Assembly (NCBI GenBank): GCA_002011425.1
Contig: MTNJ01000033.1
Span: 1 to 44,589 of the forward strand
Origin: Candidatus Acetothermia bacterium JdFR-48
GTDB taxonomy: Bacteria; Bipolaricaulota; Bipolaricaulia; Bipolaricaulales; Bipolaricaulaceae
Length of the DNA stretch: 44,589 bases
Reading direction: 5' to 3'
The notes below the pieces were generated by a model, which was not told the DNA's origin, made no database searches, and worked only from the letters and a program-made list of their open reading frames with translations. Of the stretch, positions 14,491 through 22,879 are shown piece after piece. Positions within the stretch are counted from its first letter, which is position 1. Each line of letters opens with the position of its first letter. The translations under genes were made by a program, and so were the position numbers.

Positions 14491-16902
14491 ATGTACGAAA
14501 AGTTTTCCCGAGACGCAGCTAAATGGCTCGCGGCTTCCCACAGCGAGGCCGAGGAGTGGCGCCATCGTTACATCGGCACCGAACATCTTCTCCTCGCTGC
14601 CCTGCGGCTCGAGCACCTCTCCGTCTACCGGTTCCTCGTGAGCCACGGCCTCACCTACGAGCGTGTGGCCCGAATCATCGAGCGCCAAAAGGGCCGCGGC
14701 AAGGTCCACATCCCTCAGGGTGGCCTCGAGATGACCCAGAGGCTCCGGCGGGTGATGAAGATGGCCTTTGAGGAGGCCCAGAGGCAGGGATCGGAGTTCA
14801 TCGAGCCGGAGCACCTGCTCTTCGCGATCCTCCGGGACGGGGAAGGTACGGCTGCGGAGATCCTGCGAGCTCATGGCGTGGACCTGCGCGTGGCCAAGGC
14901 TTACTTCCGCCACCGTCGCGGCGGCGGGATGCGAGTTCGAACCGTTTCCTCACAGCGACTCCCCGGCGAACTGGGCGAGTTCGGCCGGGACCTGGTGGAG
15001 GAGGCGGAGCTTGGGCTCCTCGACCCGGTGATCGGCCGCGAACGGGAGCTCGAGCGCTTGATCCAAATTTTGTGCCGCCGCAAGAAGAACAATCCCGTCC
15101 TCATCGGTGAAGCCGGGGTGGGGAAGACTGCTATCGTGGAGGGACTGGCTCAGAAGATCGCCCTGGGGGATGTCCCCCGGGCCCTGGCAGATAAGTCCAT
15201 CGTGGAGCTCGACATCGCCGGGATCGTGGCTGGGACCAAGTACCGGGGCGAATTCGAACAGCGGCTGAAGAACATTCTCAATCGGGTGATGGAGTCCGAC
15301 AACATCATCCTGTTCATCGACGAACTCCACACCGTGGTAGGCGCGGGCGGGGCTGAAGGGGCCATCGATGCCTCCGCGATTCTCAAGCCTCCCCTCGCTT
15401 CCGGGGCGATCCAGTGCATCGGCACTGCCACCCCCGACGACTACCGGAAGACGGTGGAGAAGGACCCGGCGCTTAGGCGGCGGTTCAAGACCGTGTACGT
15501 GGAGGAGCCCTCAGTAGAGGAGACCGTGCGAATCCTGAAAGGGCTCCGCTCCCGTTACGAGCAGCACCACGGGGTACGGATCACCGACGACGCGCTGTGG
15601 CAGGCGGCACGCCTCGCCGACCGCTACGTCACCGATCAGTTCCTGCCGGACAAGGCCATCGACCTGATTGATGAGACGGCAGCGAGAGTACGTCTTTCCG
15701 CCAGCGACCTTCCCCCTGAGGCCCGCGAACTTATCGAGGAGATCACGCGCCTCGAGGAGGAGGAGGAGGAAGCGGTGGCCCACCAGAACTACGAACTCGC
15801 CGCCAAGCTCCGGGACCAGCGGAACGCGCTCATGGACGAACTCCGCGAGTACGAGGAGAAAGTCGAGGGGAGGACCGACACCCCCACGGTGGAGGGCCAC
15901 CACATCGCCGAGACGGTATCCCTGTGGACCGGGATCCCTATGCATCACCTCCAGGAGGAGGACACCGCCCGCCTGGTGAATATGGAGGAGAAGATCCACG
16001 AGCGCCTCGTGGATCAGGAGGAGGCGGTGAAGGCGGTGTGCCGGGCGATCCGGCGGGCCTACGCTGGGATCAAGGATCCTCGCCGACCCATCGGTGCTTT
16101 CCTCTTCCTGGGGCCCACGGGCGTGGGGAAGACCGAGCTCGCGCGGACCCTGGCGGAGTTCCTCTTCGGCGACGAGGACGCACTAATTCGCATCGACATG
16201 TCGGAGTACATGGAACGTTTCTCGGTGTCGCGCCTCATCGGCGCTCCGCCGGGGTACGTGGGATACGAGGAGGCGGGCGAGCTCACCGAGGCGGTGCGGC
16301 GGCGGCCCTACTCCGTGGTCCTGTTCGACGAAATCGAGAAGGCCCACCGGGATGTGTTTAATATCCTCCTCCAAGTGATGGATGATGGCATCCTCACTGA
16401 TTCTCAGGGGCGCAAGGTTTCCTTCCGTCACACCGTGTTGATCATGACCTCCAACATCGGCGGGAAGCTCATCACCGACCAGACTTCTCTCGGATTTGGT
16501 TCTCAAGACGTGGAGCAAACCTATCAGGACATCAAGTCCCGGGTGCTGTCCGAGGTGAAGAAGTACTTCTCGCCGGAGTTCCTGAACCGCCTCGATGACA
16601 TCATCGTGTTCCGGCCCCTGACGCGCGATCAGGTGGGGGATATCGCAAAGCTCCTGATCGGCAGGCTCCAGCAGCGCCTTAGGGAAGAGCACGGGATCGA
16701 ATTGGAGCTAGCTGACTCGGCCCTGGACCTCCTCATCGAGAGGGGTTTCGACCCCAAGTACGGGGCCCGGCCCATGAGGAGGACCATCGAACGCCTGGTA
16801 GAAGACCCCATCGCTGAGAGGATTCTCACGAAGGAGTTCCCCGAGGGTTCCACCATTGTGGTGGAGGCCGTCGGCGAACGGATGGCCTTCCGCAGAAAAT
16901 AA
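14491..16902 (+). CDS. clpC: ATP-dependent Clp protease ATP-binding subunit ClpC
   Basis: An 803-residue Hsp100 unfoldase that feeds substrates to ClpP. The tandem Clp-N repeats occupy about 1-140. D1 has Walker A GEAGVGKT near 206 and FIDELHT near 275. A UVR-containing middle region ([19 protein letters not shown]) marks it as ClpC rather than ClpA or ClpB. D2 has GPTGVGKTE near 541 and [10 protein letters not shown] near 612. I prefer ATG 14491 because [13 protein letters not shown] matches the family's MFERFT start. A TTG at 14473 with AAGGGG upstream would add six residues and remains possible. ClpP is encoded about 20 kb away. No mcsA/mcsB adaptor genes are adjacent. Confidence 0.96.
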   Translation: MYEKFSRDAAKWLAASHSEAEEWRHRYIGTEHLLLAALRLEHLSVYRFLVSHGLTYERVARIIERQKGRGKVHIPQGGLEMTQRLRRVMKMAFEEAQRQGSEFIEPEHLLFAILRDGEGTAAEILRAHGVDLRVAKAYFRHRRGGGMRVRTVSSQRLPGELGEFGRDLVEEAELGLLDPVIGRERELERLIQILCRRKKNNPVLIGEAGVGKTAIVEGLAQKIALGDVPRALADKSIVELDIAGIVAGTKYRGEFEQRLKNILNRVMESDNIILFIDELHTVVGAGGAEGAIDASAILKPPLASGAIQCIGTATPDDYRKTVEKDPALRRRFKTVYVEEPSVEETVRILKGLRSRYEQHHGVRITDDALWQAARLADRYVTDQFLPDKAIDLIDETAARVRLSASDLPPEARELIEEITRLEEEEEEAVAHQNYELAAKLRDQRNALMDELREYEEKVEGRTDTPTVEGHHIAETVSLWTGIPMHHLQEEDTARLVNMEEKIHERLVDQEEAVKAVCRAIRRAYAGIKDPRRPIGAFLFLGPTGVGKTELARTLAEFLFGDEDALIRIDMSEYMERFSVSRLIGAPPGYVGYEEAGELTEAVRRRPYSVVLFDEIEKAHRDVFNILLQVMDDGILTDSQGRKVSFRHTVLIMTSNIGGKLITDQTSLGFGSQDVEQTYQDIKSRVLSEVKKYFSPEFLNRLDDIIVFRPLTRDQVGDIAKLLIGRLQQRLREEHGIELELADSALDLLIERGFDPKYGARPMRRTIERLVEDPIAERILTKEFPEGSTIVVEAVGERMAFRRK

Positions 16903-18254
16903 TGGCCTATGTCTGCCGCGAGTGTGGTTATCGGTCCCTGAAATGGTTCGGCCGGTGTCCCTCCTGCGGTTCCTGGGGGACTCTCGAGGAAGTAACCGAA
17001 GCTGAGCCCCGGAGTGCTCGCAAGCGGGCAGAGCCCATGAGCTGGCTTGGGGAGGAACCGCGCCCCCTGCCTCAGGTTCCCTCATCGCCCCTCAAGCGCC
17101 TATCCACAGGTTTCCCCGAGGTGGACCGGTTGCTCGGGGGCGGGCTCATCCCCGGGGCGGTGATCCTCTTCGGTGGCGAGCCCGGGGTGGGGAAGTCAAC
17201 GTTGCTCCTGCAGATCGCCGCCGCCCTCGCCCGGCATCACGGCTCCGTCCTCTACGTCTCCGGAGAGGAGTCGGCACCCCAAGTGAAGCTCCGTGCGGAA
17301 CGACTGGGGATAGAGGAGGGGAGGCTCTACCTTTTTGCGGAGCAGTCCCTCCCCCGCATTGTCGCCGCGGTAGAGGAGATCTCCCCTTTGGCCCTGGTCG
17401 TGGACTCTCTCCAGACGGTCCTCGCCCGGGCGAACGGGGGCGAGGTTGGGGGTATCCAGCAGGTGCGGGAGGCGGCGGCTGAGATTGCCCGGTTGAGCAA
17501 GCTCCGCGGCACAGCTTCCTTCCTCGTCTCTCACATCACCAAAGGTGGGGGGTTCGCGGGCCCTAAGACCGTGGAGCACATCGTGGACGTCGCCATCTAC
17601 CTCGAGGGCGTGCGTGAGGCGGACCTCCGAATCCTGCGCTCCGTCAAGAACCGGTTCGGCTCTACTAACGAGGTGGCGGTCTTCAAGATGAGCGACTGCG
17701 GGATGGAAGAAGTTGCGAATCCATCCCTTTTCTTCCTCTCGCGGGACCGTGGGGCGAAACCCGGCTCGGCCATCGTTCCGGTTCTCGAGGGAACGCGCAC
17801 CATGCTCGTCGAGGTCCAGGCCTTGGTCTCTCCCACCAAGTACGGCCCGCCCCAGCGGCGCACTCCCGGGCTCGATTACAACCGGGTTCTGGTCCTCCTC
17901 GCCGTCCTCGAACGGTATCTCGGAGTCCACATCGGGATGTCCGATGTGTATTTGACAGTGGCCGGCGGTTTCGAGGTACGGGAGCCGGCGTTGGACCTAG
18001 GGATCGCGGCCGCGGTCCTCTCGAGCCTTTACAACCAGCCAATTTCTCCCGATACAGTGGTCCTCGGGGAGATCGGGCTCTCTGGCGAAATCCGTCCGGT
18101 ACGGAAGGCCCAAGAGCGCCTCAAAGAAGTGGAAAAGCTCGGGTTCAGGCGCGCGATTCTTCCCGACCAGGACATCAAGGGCAAAGTATGCTTAGAATTG
18201 GTGCGAGCCAAGACGGTGAGCGAGGCCTGTGAGGCTCTGAATCTGGGCGGTTGA
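16902..18254 (+). CDS. radA: DNA repair protein RadA
   Basis: A 450-residue RecA-like branch-migration ATPase for recombination intermediates. Domains in order are a C4 zinc finger (Cys5, Cys8, Cys19, Cys22), a RecA-type core with Walker A GGEPGVGKST near 91, the family's KNRFG motif near 248, and a Lon-protease-like C-terminal domain (LTVAGGFEVREPALDLGIA). The ATG shares one base with the clpC stop (TAATG). disA follows after one base, the widely conserved radA-disA pairing in which both proteins act at stalled forks or branched DNA. Confidence 0.97.
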   Translation: MAYVCRECGYRSLKWFGRCPSCGSWGTLEEVTEAEPRSARKRAEPMSWLGEEPRPLPQVPSSPLKRLSTGFPEVDRLLGGGLIPGAVILFGGEPGVGKSTLLLQIAAALARHHGSVLYVSGEESAPQVKLRAERLGIEEGRLYLFAEQSLPRIVAAVEEISPLALVVDSLQTVLARANGGEVGGIQQVREAAAEIARLSKLRGTASFLVSHITKGGGFAGPKTVEHIVDVAIYLEGVREADLRILRSVKNRFGSTNEVAVFKMSDCGMEEVANPSLFFLSRDRGAKPGSAIVPVLEGTRTMLVEVQALVSPTKYGPPQRRTPGLDYNRVLVLLAVLERYLGVHIGMSDVYLTVAGGFEVREPALDLGIAAAVLSSLYNQPISPDTVVLGEIGLSGEIRPVRKAQERLKEVEKLGFRRAILPDQDIKGKVCLELVRAKTVSEACEALNLGG

Positions 18255-18255
18255 G

Positions 18256-19314
18256 ATGCTGTGGGACGAGTACCGAAAGATCCTCGAGCGAACGGCACCT
18301 GGTACCCCCCTCAGGGAGGCCCTGGACCGGGTAGTCCAGCTTGGTACCGGAGGGCTCGTGGTGATCGCCGACCGAGAGGTGGTAGCTCCAATCATCGCTG
18401 CCGGATTCGAGCTCAATTCCCCCTTCACTCCCCAGGCCTTGGCCGAACTGTGCAAGATGGACCGGGCGGTGGTGGTGGACGAAAACCTGAAGGCAATCCT
18501 CTATGCCAACGCTCATCTAGTTCCCGACCCGACCATCCCCTCAGCCGAGACCGGGACCCGCCACCGGGTGGCGGAACAGACTGCGAAACAGATCGAGCGC
18601 CCGGTGATCGCCATCTCCGAGGAGCGGAAGAGGATCACCATCTACTACAAGTCATGGCGTTACGAGCTGAAAGATCCCGTCGCCTTATCCTCCCAAGCAT
18701 CCCAGGCCCTCCTCATCCTGGACCGCTACCGCCGCGAGCTCCACGAGCTCCTGACGGAGCTCGCACCCATGGAGTTCGAGCGCAAGGTCCCCCTGGACCA
18801 CGTGGCCATGGTGGTCCAAAAGGCCGTGCAAATGATCCACTTGGAGGAGGAGCTACAGGCGCTGTTCCTCGAACTCGGGAAGGAGGCGAAGCTCCTCAAA
18901 CACCAGCTCCGGGGCTTGATGCGGGGCGTGCGGGAGACCTTGAAGCTCGTGGTGTTAGACTTCCGCAAGACCCAAGAGCGGCCAGTAGATGAGGTGATTC
19001 AGAATATATTGGCACTCGACCCAGAGGAATTACTCGTCCCCGAAGTGATCCTGAAGGTACTCGGTTACGGAGAGAATGAGCTCGAGTCACCGGTCCCCTC
19101 GCGGGGGTTCCGGTTGCTCTCCAAGATCCCGCGGCTCCCCCCGTCCATCATCGAGCGGTTGGTGGAGGAGCTGGGGAGCCTCGACCAGATCGAGAGGGCT
19201 AACCGCCGTCAGCTCCAGCGCATCAAGGGGATCGCGGAGACCCGTGCCCGAGCGATCAAATCGGGCCTCGCCCGTCTGCGCAATCGCTACATCTCGGGAG
19301 GGCTTGAGCGATGA
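18256..19314 (+). CDS. disA: DNA integrity scanning diadenylate cyclase DisA
   Basis: A 352-residue octameric scanner that makes cyclic di-AMP from ATP and pauses on branched DNA. The N-terminal DAC domain (1-140) has the ATP-binding RHR at 102-104 in ETGTRHRVAEQ. The central helical spine follows. The C-terminal helix-hairpin-helix DNA-binding region (KIPRLPPSIIERL, IKGIAETRARAIKSGL) is intact. The catalytic DGA motif reads Asp69-Arg70-Ala71 (CKMDRAVVV): the aspartate is kept but glycine is replaced by arginine. Activity is therefore likely but not certain. It lies one base after radA, and its stop overlaps the phosphorylase start. Confidence 0.95.
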   Translation: MLWDEYRKILERTAPGTPLREALDRVVQLGTGGLVVIADREVVAPIIAAGFELNSPFTPQALAELCKMDRAVVVDENLKAILYANAHLVPDPTIPSAETGTRHRVAEQTAKQIERPVIAISEERKRITIYYKSWRYELKDPVALSSQASQALLILDRYRRELHELLTELAPMEFERKVPLDHVAMVVQKAVQMIHLEEELQALFLELGKEAKLLKHQLRGLMRGVRETLKLVVLDFRKTQERPVDEVIQNILALDPEELLVPEVILKVLGYGENELESPVPSRGFRLLSKIPRLPPSIIERLVEELGSLDQIERANRRQLQRIKGIAETRARAIKSGLARLRNRYISGGLER

Positions 19315-20120
19315 TGGAATCGTTACGGGCGGCAGCGGATTTCCTACGGAAACTGGGGGAGCCCGAGGTCGCGGTGGTATTGGGCTCCGGCCTTGGGGAT
19401 GTCCTCCCCATTGAGGACGAACGGGTCGTGAGATTCACTGAGGTGCCGGGGTTCCCGGCCCCCACCGCCCCTGGCCACAAGGGGGAGATCGCCATCGGGG
19501 TGTTGGGGGAAAAGGAAGTCCTCGTCCAGCGGGGTCGTCTTCATTACTACGAGGGCTACTCCCCGGAGGAGGTCGTGTTCCCAGTGAGGACATATGCCCT
19601 ACTGGGGGTGAAGGTCCTGGTGCTGACAAACGCCGCCGGGGGGATCGCTGAGGGTCTCGCGCCGGGGGATCTCGTCCTCATTCGGGATCACATCAACATG
19701 CTCGGGTTCAACCCCCTGCGGGGACCTAACCCCGAGGAGCTCGGGCCGCGGTTTCCGGACATGACCCATGCCTACGACCCCGAGCTCCGGCGGATAGCGC
19801 ACGAGGTCGCCTTGGAGCTCGGGATCGAGCTTCGGGAGGGGGTGTACCTCGCCACCATGGGTCCGAGCTACGAAACCCCGGCGGAGATCAGGGCGTTCCG
19901 TGCCCTGGGAGCGGATCTCGTGGGGATGTCCACCGTGCCCGAGGTGATCGCCGCCCGGCATGCGGGCATGCGGGTGCTGGCGGTCTCCTGTGTCACCAAC
20001 CTCGCGGCGGGGATCGCCAAGCATCCCCTTTCCCACGAGGAAGTCCTGGAGATCGGGCGCAGAAAGGCCGCCGAGCTCGGCCGGCTCCTGGCCAAACTCA
20101 TCCCCCGCTTTCCCCTTTGA
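19311..20120 (+). CDS. Purine-nucleoside phosphorylase, trimeric class (inosine/guanosine type)
   Basis: A 269-residue nucleoside salvage enzyme splitting purine nucleosides with phosphate. Family signatures in order are VVLGSGLGDVLP near 25, PGHKG near 52, the substrate region RLHYYEGYSPEEV near 80, VLTNAAGGI near 105, GVYLATMGPSYETPAEIRAF near 190, MSTVPEVIAARHAGM near 205 and SCVTNLAAGI near 225. It starts within the disA stop (ATGATG). It is the last clearly intact gene of the glmU operon; the DNA that follows is degraded. The choice between the two adjacent ATG codons does not matter functionally. Confidence 0.95.
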   Translation: MMESLRAAADFLRKLGEPEVAVVLGSGLGDVLPIEDERVVRFTEVPGFPAPTAPGHKGEIAIGVLGEKEVLVQRGRLHYYEGYSPEEVVFPVRTYALLGVKVLVLTNAAGGIAEGLAPGDLVLIRDHINMLGFNPLRGPNPEELGPRFPDMTHAYDPELRRIAHEVALELGIELREGVYLATMGPSYETPAEIRAFRALGADLVGMSTVPEVIAARHAGMRVLAVSCVTNLAAGIAKHPLSHEEVLEIGRRKAAELGRLLAKLIPRFPL

Positions 20121-20294
20121 ACGCCCACAGCGCCTGTTTTCACGATGTTAGAAAAAGTTTTGGACATTTTGCGGAGACTTCCCCTCCGCTATAACGAGCT
20201 GTTTTTAAGGAAGTTTTGGTACGGGAGTAGGTCCGGCGTCCGTTTCCGACGGCAACATTTCGATGGGGAGGTGGGAAAGAGGCACATTCGTGTC

Positions 20295-21009
20295 ATGCAA
20301 AAAATGAGGGGAGGTTTGAGAGGAGTTTTTGTCCTAGTGTGGTCGGTACTTCTGGGACCTCTATGTGCTGGGGCATTGGCGTGCCAGACATCTACAGGAG
20401 GGACGGATTTCGGGGAGCGCGCCCGCTATATGTTCGTTCAGAACGCCCGCGCTGGCTCGTTCCTTCCCCGGTGGGAGAGGAAAACCGTTACATGCTGATC
20501 CTCGAGGGCGTTTCCGCCCAGAGCATCGCCTTCTCCCATGAACCCACGAGGGTGGTGGGCCAGATCTCAACAGACCTGTTCCTAAAAATCTTTGGATTTT
20601 CCTCCCAAATCCGCCCAACGCCGCCATCGAGATCCTGGAGGGGGACGAGGAACAGGACGTGTGCGTGGTGGAACTCTTCGACCCCGTCTACGACGCCGAG
20701 GCGGCGACGCTTCGGTATAAGGCGAGGATCCTGGAGGAGCCGGACCACTCCTATGCCGTGTTCAACGAGCGCCACGATGGGTCCCTGTCGGCACATTTCG
20801 GCGCCGTTGCCCTCCTCATCGAGGATTGTGCGGACGGGAAGCTTTATTGCTGCAAAAGCTCTAGCGATAACTCGGGCGATGCGTGTTGTACCTATACATA
20901 TGGATGTTGTTGGTTCCTGTTCTCGTGCGAGCCCTGCCATGGGGAGCCCAAGTGCGAGGATCACTGCCCGGAGGGTTGCCAGGAGGAGTGTGGGAACATC
21001 GTCATCTGA
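20295..21009 (+). pseudogene. Frameshifted secreted protein with Cys-rich tail
   Basis: Three consecutive frames read as one protein of about 238 residues. Frame A (20295 to about 20467) starts MQKMRGGLRGVF, has a signal peptide ending near AGALA, and continues to NARAGSFLP. Frame B (about 20463-20600) carries ENRYMLILEGVSAQSIAFS and the stretch VVGQISTDLFLKIFGF. Frame C (about 20600-21009) carries NPPNAAIEILEGDEEQD and ELFDPVYDAEAATLRY. The breaks fall at CCCC near 20466 and in a T/A-rich stretch at 20584-20606. The last 57 residues hold 13 cysteines in CC and CxxC-like spacings. I do not recognise a named family. It could be a true pseudogene or an intact gene with assembly indels. The 174 bp before it holds no convincing gene. 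Confidence 0.65.
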
Positions 21010-21060
21010 ATCTTTACGCTGACCCCAGAAAGGTCTTTCCTGAGAGAACATTATGCGCTA

Positions 21061-21093
21061 GCCCCTGCGCACAGATCGTCGGAGCACAGGGGC
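21061..21093. other. GC-rich hairpin between two broken genes
   Basis: GCCCCTG (21061-21067) pairs with CAGGGGC (21087-21093) around a 19-nt loop. No T-run follows on either strand, so it is not a convincing terminator. It is the only structure I see in the 161-bp gap 21010-21170. Confidence 0.4.
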
Positions 21094-21170
21094 AGGTGTT
21101 AGGCCTTTCCCTTTCCGGAAACCATGGATGAAGCAGAAAAGGATAACTTGACGATAGGACAAGAGCAATT

Positions 21171-22117
21171 TTGGACGCTTTTTATGATCTTATCCGAGGA
21201 GTTTCCGTTGTCGTGATGCTATACGGGGTGGCCCTGGTCCTGAGGCGACGTGAGGTATTGGCCGAAGAGTACGCCCTTATCCTCTCCAGCGTAGTCATTG
21301 CTTTATGCCTCCCGGCCATGATCTTTGTGCCCCTCGCAGGAAAGCCCGTCTACCTGCGGCAGCTCGCCCCCGGCTCTGTTGATGTTGGGTCTCGAGCTCG
21401 CTAGCTTCGCTTTGGCCTGGAGGATAAGCTCTCGGCTCAGATTCGACAGGGGGCGATTATCTTCTGTTCCGGTTTCGGCTCCTCCACCTTCTTGGGCTAC
21501 TCCATAGTGATCTCCGTCTTTCCCCACCAAACAGAAGCCCTTACCGAGGCGGTGTTGATCTTCGAGATCGGCGTTGGGTATCCTATTTCTGTTCTGGGTC
21601 TTCTTTTGGCGGCGTACTTCGGCTCTGCACATTTGGGAACCCGATCGAGGCTCGCCCCGTCTTCGAGTTTTTTCAAGTCGCCCGTGTTTTTTTGCCCTGA
21701 TACTGGGGATCCTGTGGGGATATTTTCGCTTGCCTGGCGAGGAAAACCCGTTCCTGGCCACCCGATATTCCAGGCCGGCGGGGTTTAGGCCTCGGCGTTG
21801 ACACCCCTCGCCATCCTCTCGGTGGGGCTCATGTTCGAAATGCCGAACGTGCGAAAAAATTCCATCCCCTGGGAATTGTTATCGTCTTGAAGTTGTTCTT
21901 TAAGCCCTTACTCGCCGGTTCTGTGGCGGTTTTAGCGGGCTCTCCCGGTATCTGGCGGGATGTATTGGTCCTCTTGGCCTCCATGCCTCCCGTGGTATTG
22001 GGGATGGTCTTCCTCAGGCGATATAGAGGCGATGCATCGCCGGCGTCAGCCCTTTTATTGGCCGTAAGCTTGATAAGTTGCAGGAGCCTATTGGTTGTAT
22101 TCTTATTCGTAGGATAA
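21171..22117 (+). pseudogene. Degraded AEC-family (auxin efflux carrier-like) permease
   Basis: Fragments in changing frames line up in the order expected for an AEC permease. They are LRRREVLAEEYALILSSVVI and ALCLPAMIF (from TTG 21171), ELASFALAWRISSRLRFDRG, then GSSTFLGYSIVISVFPHQTE, EAVLIFEIGVGYP, PVFEFFQVARVFF with ALILGILWGYF, TPLAILSVGLMFEMPNVRK, and finally PPVVLGMVFLRRY to SLISCRSLLVVFLFVG ending at 22117. At least six frame changes are needed, several at homopolymers (GGGGG near 21448, T7 near 21690, A6 near 21855). The intact protein would be about 310 residues with ten membrane spans, exporting an unknown organic acid. The gene is almost certainly non-functional as written. Confidence 0.75.
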
Positions 22118-22224
22118 CGTGAGTTGCACACAAGAGTTCCATAGAATCTCCATATGCGCTAACGAGTTTCTACACCACTGTGCAGCAAAATGAGCGTAGA
22201 AAAAGCACGTGGAGGAGGGCATTG

Positions 22225-22833
22225 GTGAGAAATGCGGTGGTTTCCCTTTTGGTGATTTTCCTACTGGGAGGCGCGACACAGGCCGAGCTCAGGTGTCGAG
22301 ATCCGGCCCACACGGCGATCCTGAGCGAACTGTATGCGGAGATCATCCCCGGGCCTGGGACCAAGACTGCATACGGAATTCCCCTTTCCCTTTGGAACAT
22401 CAGCCGCTTCGCCTCCTGGTACGGTTCGGTAAAGCTCTCGTCGCGAGAAGCCGCGGTCTATGAGCAGGCGCTCGGGGGCCTCGTGACCCCTGTTTGCGAG
22501 GACCTTTCCCTGAGCCGGTGTTGTCTACCGGGGAGTCCCGAGGCCGGGAGCAAAACTTGCGAGTTCGTCCGAAGTGCCCAGGGCCTCGCCAAGTGGCTCA
22601 TAAGGAAGGGTTTCTTCGCCGATGAGGTGCGCGCCGCGGTGGACCAATGGCTCCACTTTATCTTCCCGAGCTACTTCCTCTCCCTGGCGCTCCAAGAGCG
22701 CGGAATCGATCCCACGAGCTGCGGACTCCCGGTGGCGGGAGTATGCTGTAAGGGGTGTGGCATCCAAAACGAGCCGGCCTCCATTGGCAGTGACCTCATC
22801 CCCGGCGATGCCGGTTCCGGGGGACAGGGGTGA
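22225..22833 (+). CDS. Secreted cysteine-containing protein of unknown function
   Basis: A 202-residue protein with a signal peptide (RNAVVSLLVIFLLGGATQA) and a mature part holding nine cysteines, among them two CC pairs (SRCC, GVCC) and KGCG. The middle (GTKTAYGIPLSLWNISRFASWYGSVKLSSREAAVYEQAL) looks helical and globular. I chose GTG 22225 because GGAGGAGG lies about 6 nt upstream; GTG 22180 and TTG 22222 are in-frame alternatives. No family name is recognised. The dsbD gene follows after about 46 bp on the same strand, so a disulfide-bonded or thiol-exchanging role outside the membrane is a reasonable inference. It is intact, unlike the two genes before it. Confidence 0.75.
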   Translation: MRNAVVSLLVIFLLGGATQAELRCRDPAHTAILSELYAEIIPGPGTKTAYGIPLSLWNISRFASWYGSVKLSSREAAVYEQALGGLVTPVCEDLSLSRCCLPGSPEAGSKTCEFVRSAQGLAKWLIRKGFFADEVRAAVDQWLHFIFPSYFLSLALQERGIDPTSCGLPVAGVCCKGCGIQNEPASIGSDLIPGDAGSGGQG

Positions 22834-22879
22834 TGGAGGTCCTTGAGCGGGGGCCTGACTTCCTGAAGAAATCGGTGCG

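Noticed and set aside
20145..20294. Upstream extension of the frameshifted secreted gene to an ATG at 20145
   Set aside because: It places about 50 residues before the signal peptide, which would then be internal.
21052..22161. A 9-bp direct repeat (TATGCGCTA) flanking the AEC pseudogene as an insertion scar
   Set aside because: Nine bases can recur by chance over a kilobase, and no transposase, terminal inverted repeats or att-like gene is present.
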